Assembly (NCBI GenBank): GCA_905203645.1
Contig: CAJKWP010000059.1
Location: 1 to 5,000 of the forward strand
From: an uncultured Christensenella sp.
GTDB taxonomy: Bacteria; Bacillota; Clostridia; Christensenellales; UBA1242
Direction of reading: 5' to 3'
DNA length: 5,000 nt
Position 1 is the first letter of the stretch, and each line of letters opens with the position of its first letter. Below are positions 4,773 through 5,000 of the stretch, one piece after another. A program made the translations under genes and the position numbers. The notes beneath the pieces were generated by a model. It did no database searches and was not told the DNA's origin. It was given only the letters and a program-made list of their open reading frames with translations.

Positions 4773-5000
4773 ATGGATAACAAATATAAATGGCATTTCA
4801 ATGACAAGGATTATTTAGAATTTGCAGAAAATAATGTGACTGAATTTAAAAGTAGTTTTAATTATAAAAGTTACATAACACCACATAGTGAAATGAGAGA
4901 ATTGATTGGGAAAATTATTGAAGAATTTCAATATCTTGAATCATGTATAAACTATTTAATTGAATGTGCAATTGAGAATGATTCATATAAAGGCAACATG
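4773..5000 (+). CDS. Unrecognised protein, N-terminal 76 residues (runs off the edge)
   Basis: The ATG at 4773 follows GAGG (4763-4766) with 6-base spacing and a strong promoter, and 76 codons stay open to the window edge, so this is very likely the start of a real gene. The visible part is soluble and charged with no signal peptide: an acidic and aromatic N-terminus (MDNKYKWHFNDKDYLEF), then an amphipathic helix at about 40-68 (ELIGKIIEEFQYLESCINYLIE). That helix is loosely like the first helix of HEPN-type or other small helical-bundle proteins, but this is not enough for an assignment. By direct count the 228 bases are 25% GC, well below the synthase gene. Together with its position right after a tRNA, this hints at accessory or transferred DNA. 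The function is unknown. Confidence 0.75.
   Translation, partial: MDNKYKWHFNDKDYLEFAENNVTEFKSSFNYKSYITPHSEMRELIGKIIEEFQYLESCINYLIECAIENDSYKGNM

Overview
The window looks like a chromosomal stretch from a low-GC, Firmicutes/Clostridia-type bacterium. This is inferred from AT-rich intergenic DNA, strong AGGA/GGAGG-type ribosome binding sites, a Gram-positive-style lipoprotein signal peptide (lipobox LTAC|G), intrinsic terminators with long U-tracts and a tRNA gene with an encoded CCA. No marker gene fixes the genus.

Layout. Bases 1-657 hold no convincing gene. They contain a bidirectional terminator-like hairpin (52-86), a possible lone plus-strand promoter (140-168) and a dense cluster of foldback structures (286-653) framed by two diverged direct repeats of about 80 bp (331-408 and 570-653). 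Two minus-strand genes follow as a likely operon, read right to left: a classical short-chain dehydrogenase/reductase (1863-2648), then, 20 bases downstream, a PLP-dependent alpha-oxoamine synthase (658-1842). The synthase resembles bacterial serine palmitoyltransferase more than KBL or BioF. The reductase has a good promoter so close to its ATG that the message may be leaderless, and a 25-bp palindrome covers both the -10 box and the start codon. A separate minus-strand unit (2852-4303) encodes a 483-residue lipoprotein with Ig-like modules, its own ribosome binding site and a strong terminator at 2787-2819. On the plus strand are a complete tRNA-Leu(CAA) transcription unit (promoter, tRNA 4576-4661, terminator) and the first 76 codons of an unrecognised, markedly AT-rich gene (from 4773) that runs off the right edge.

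How the genes may work together. An alpha-oxoamine synthase condenses an amino acid with an acyl thioester and releases CO2, giving a 3-keto amino product. An SDR is the type of enzyme that would reduce that keto group. The pair therefore looks like a minimal module for the first two steps of long-chain base (sphingoid or related) synthesis. This is an inference: no N-acyltransferase or other lipid gene is visible here. The lipoprotein and tRNA are independent transcription units, and the AT-rich gene after the tRNA may mark the start of an accessory region.
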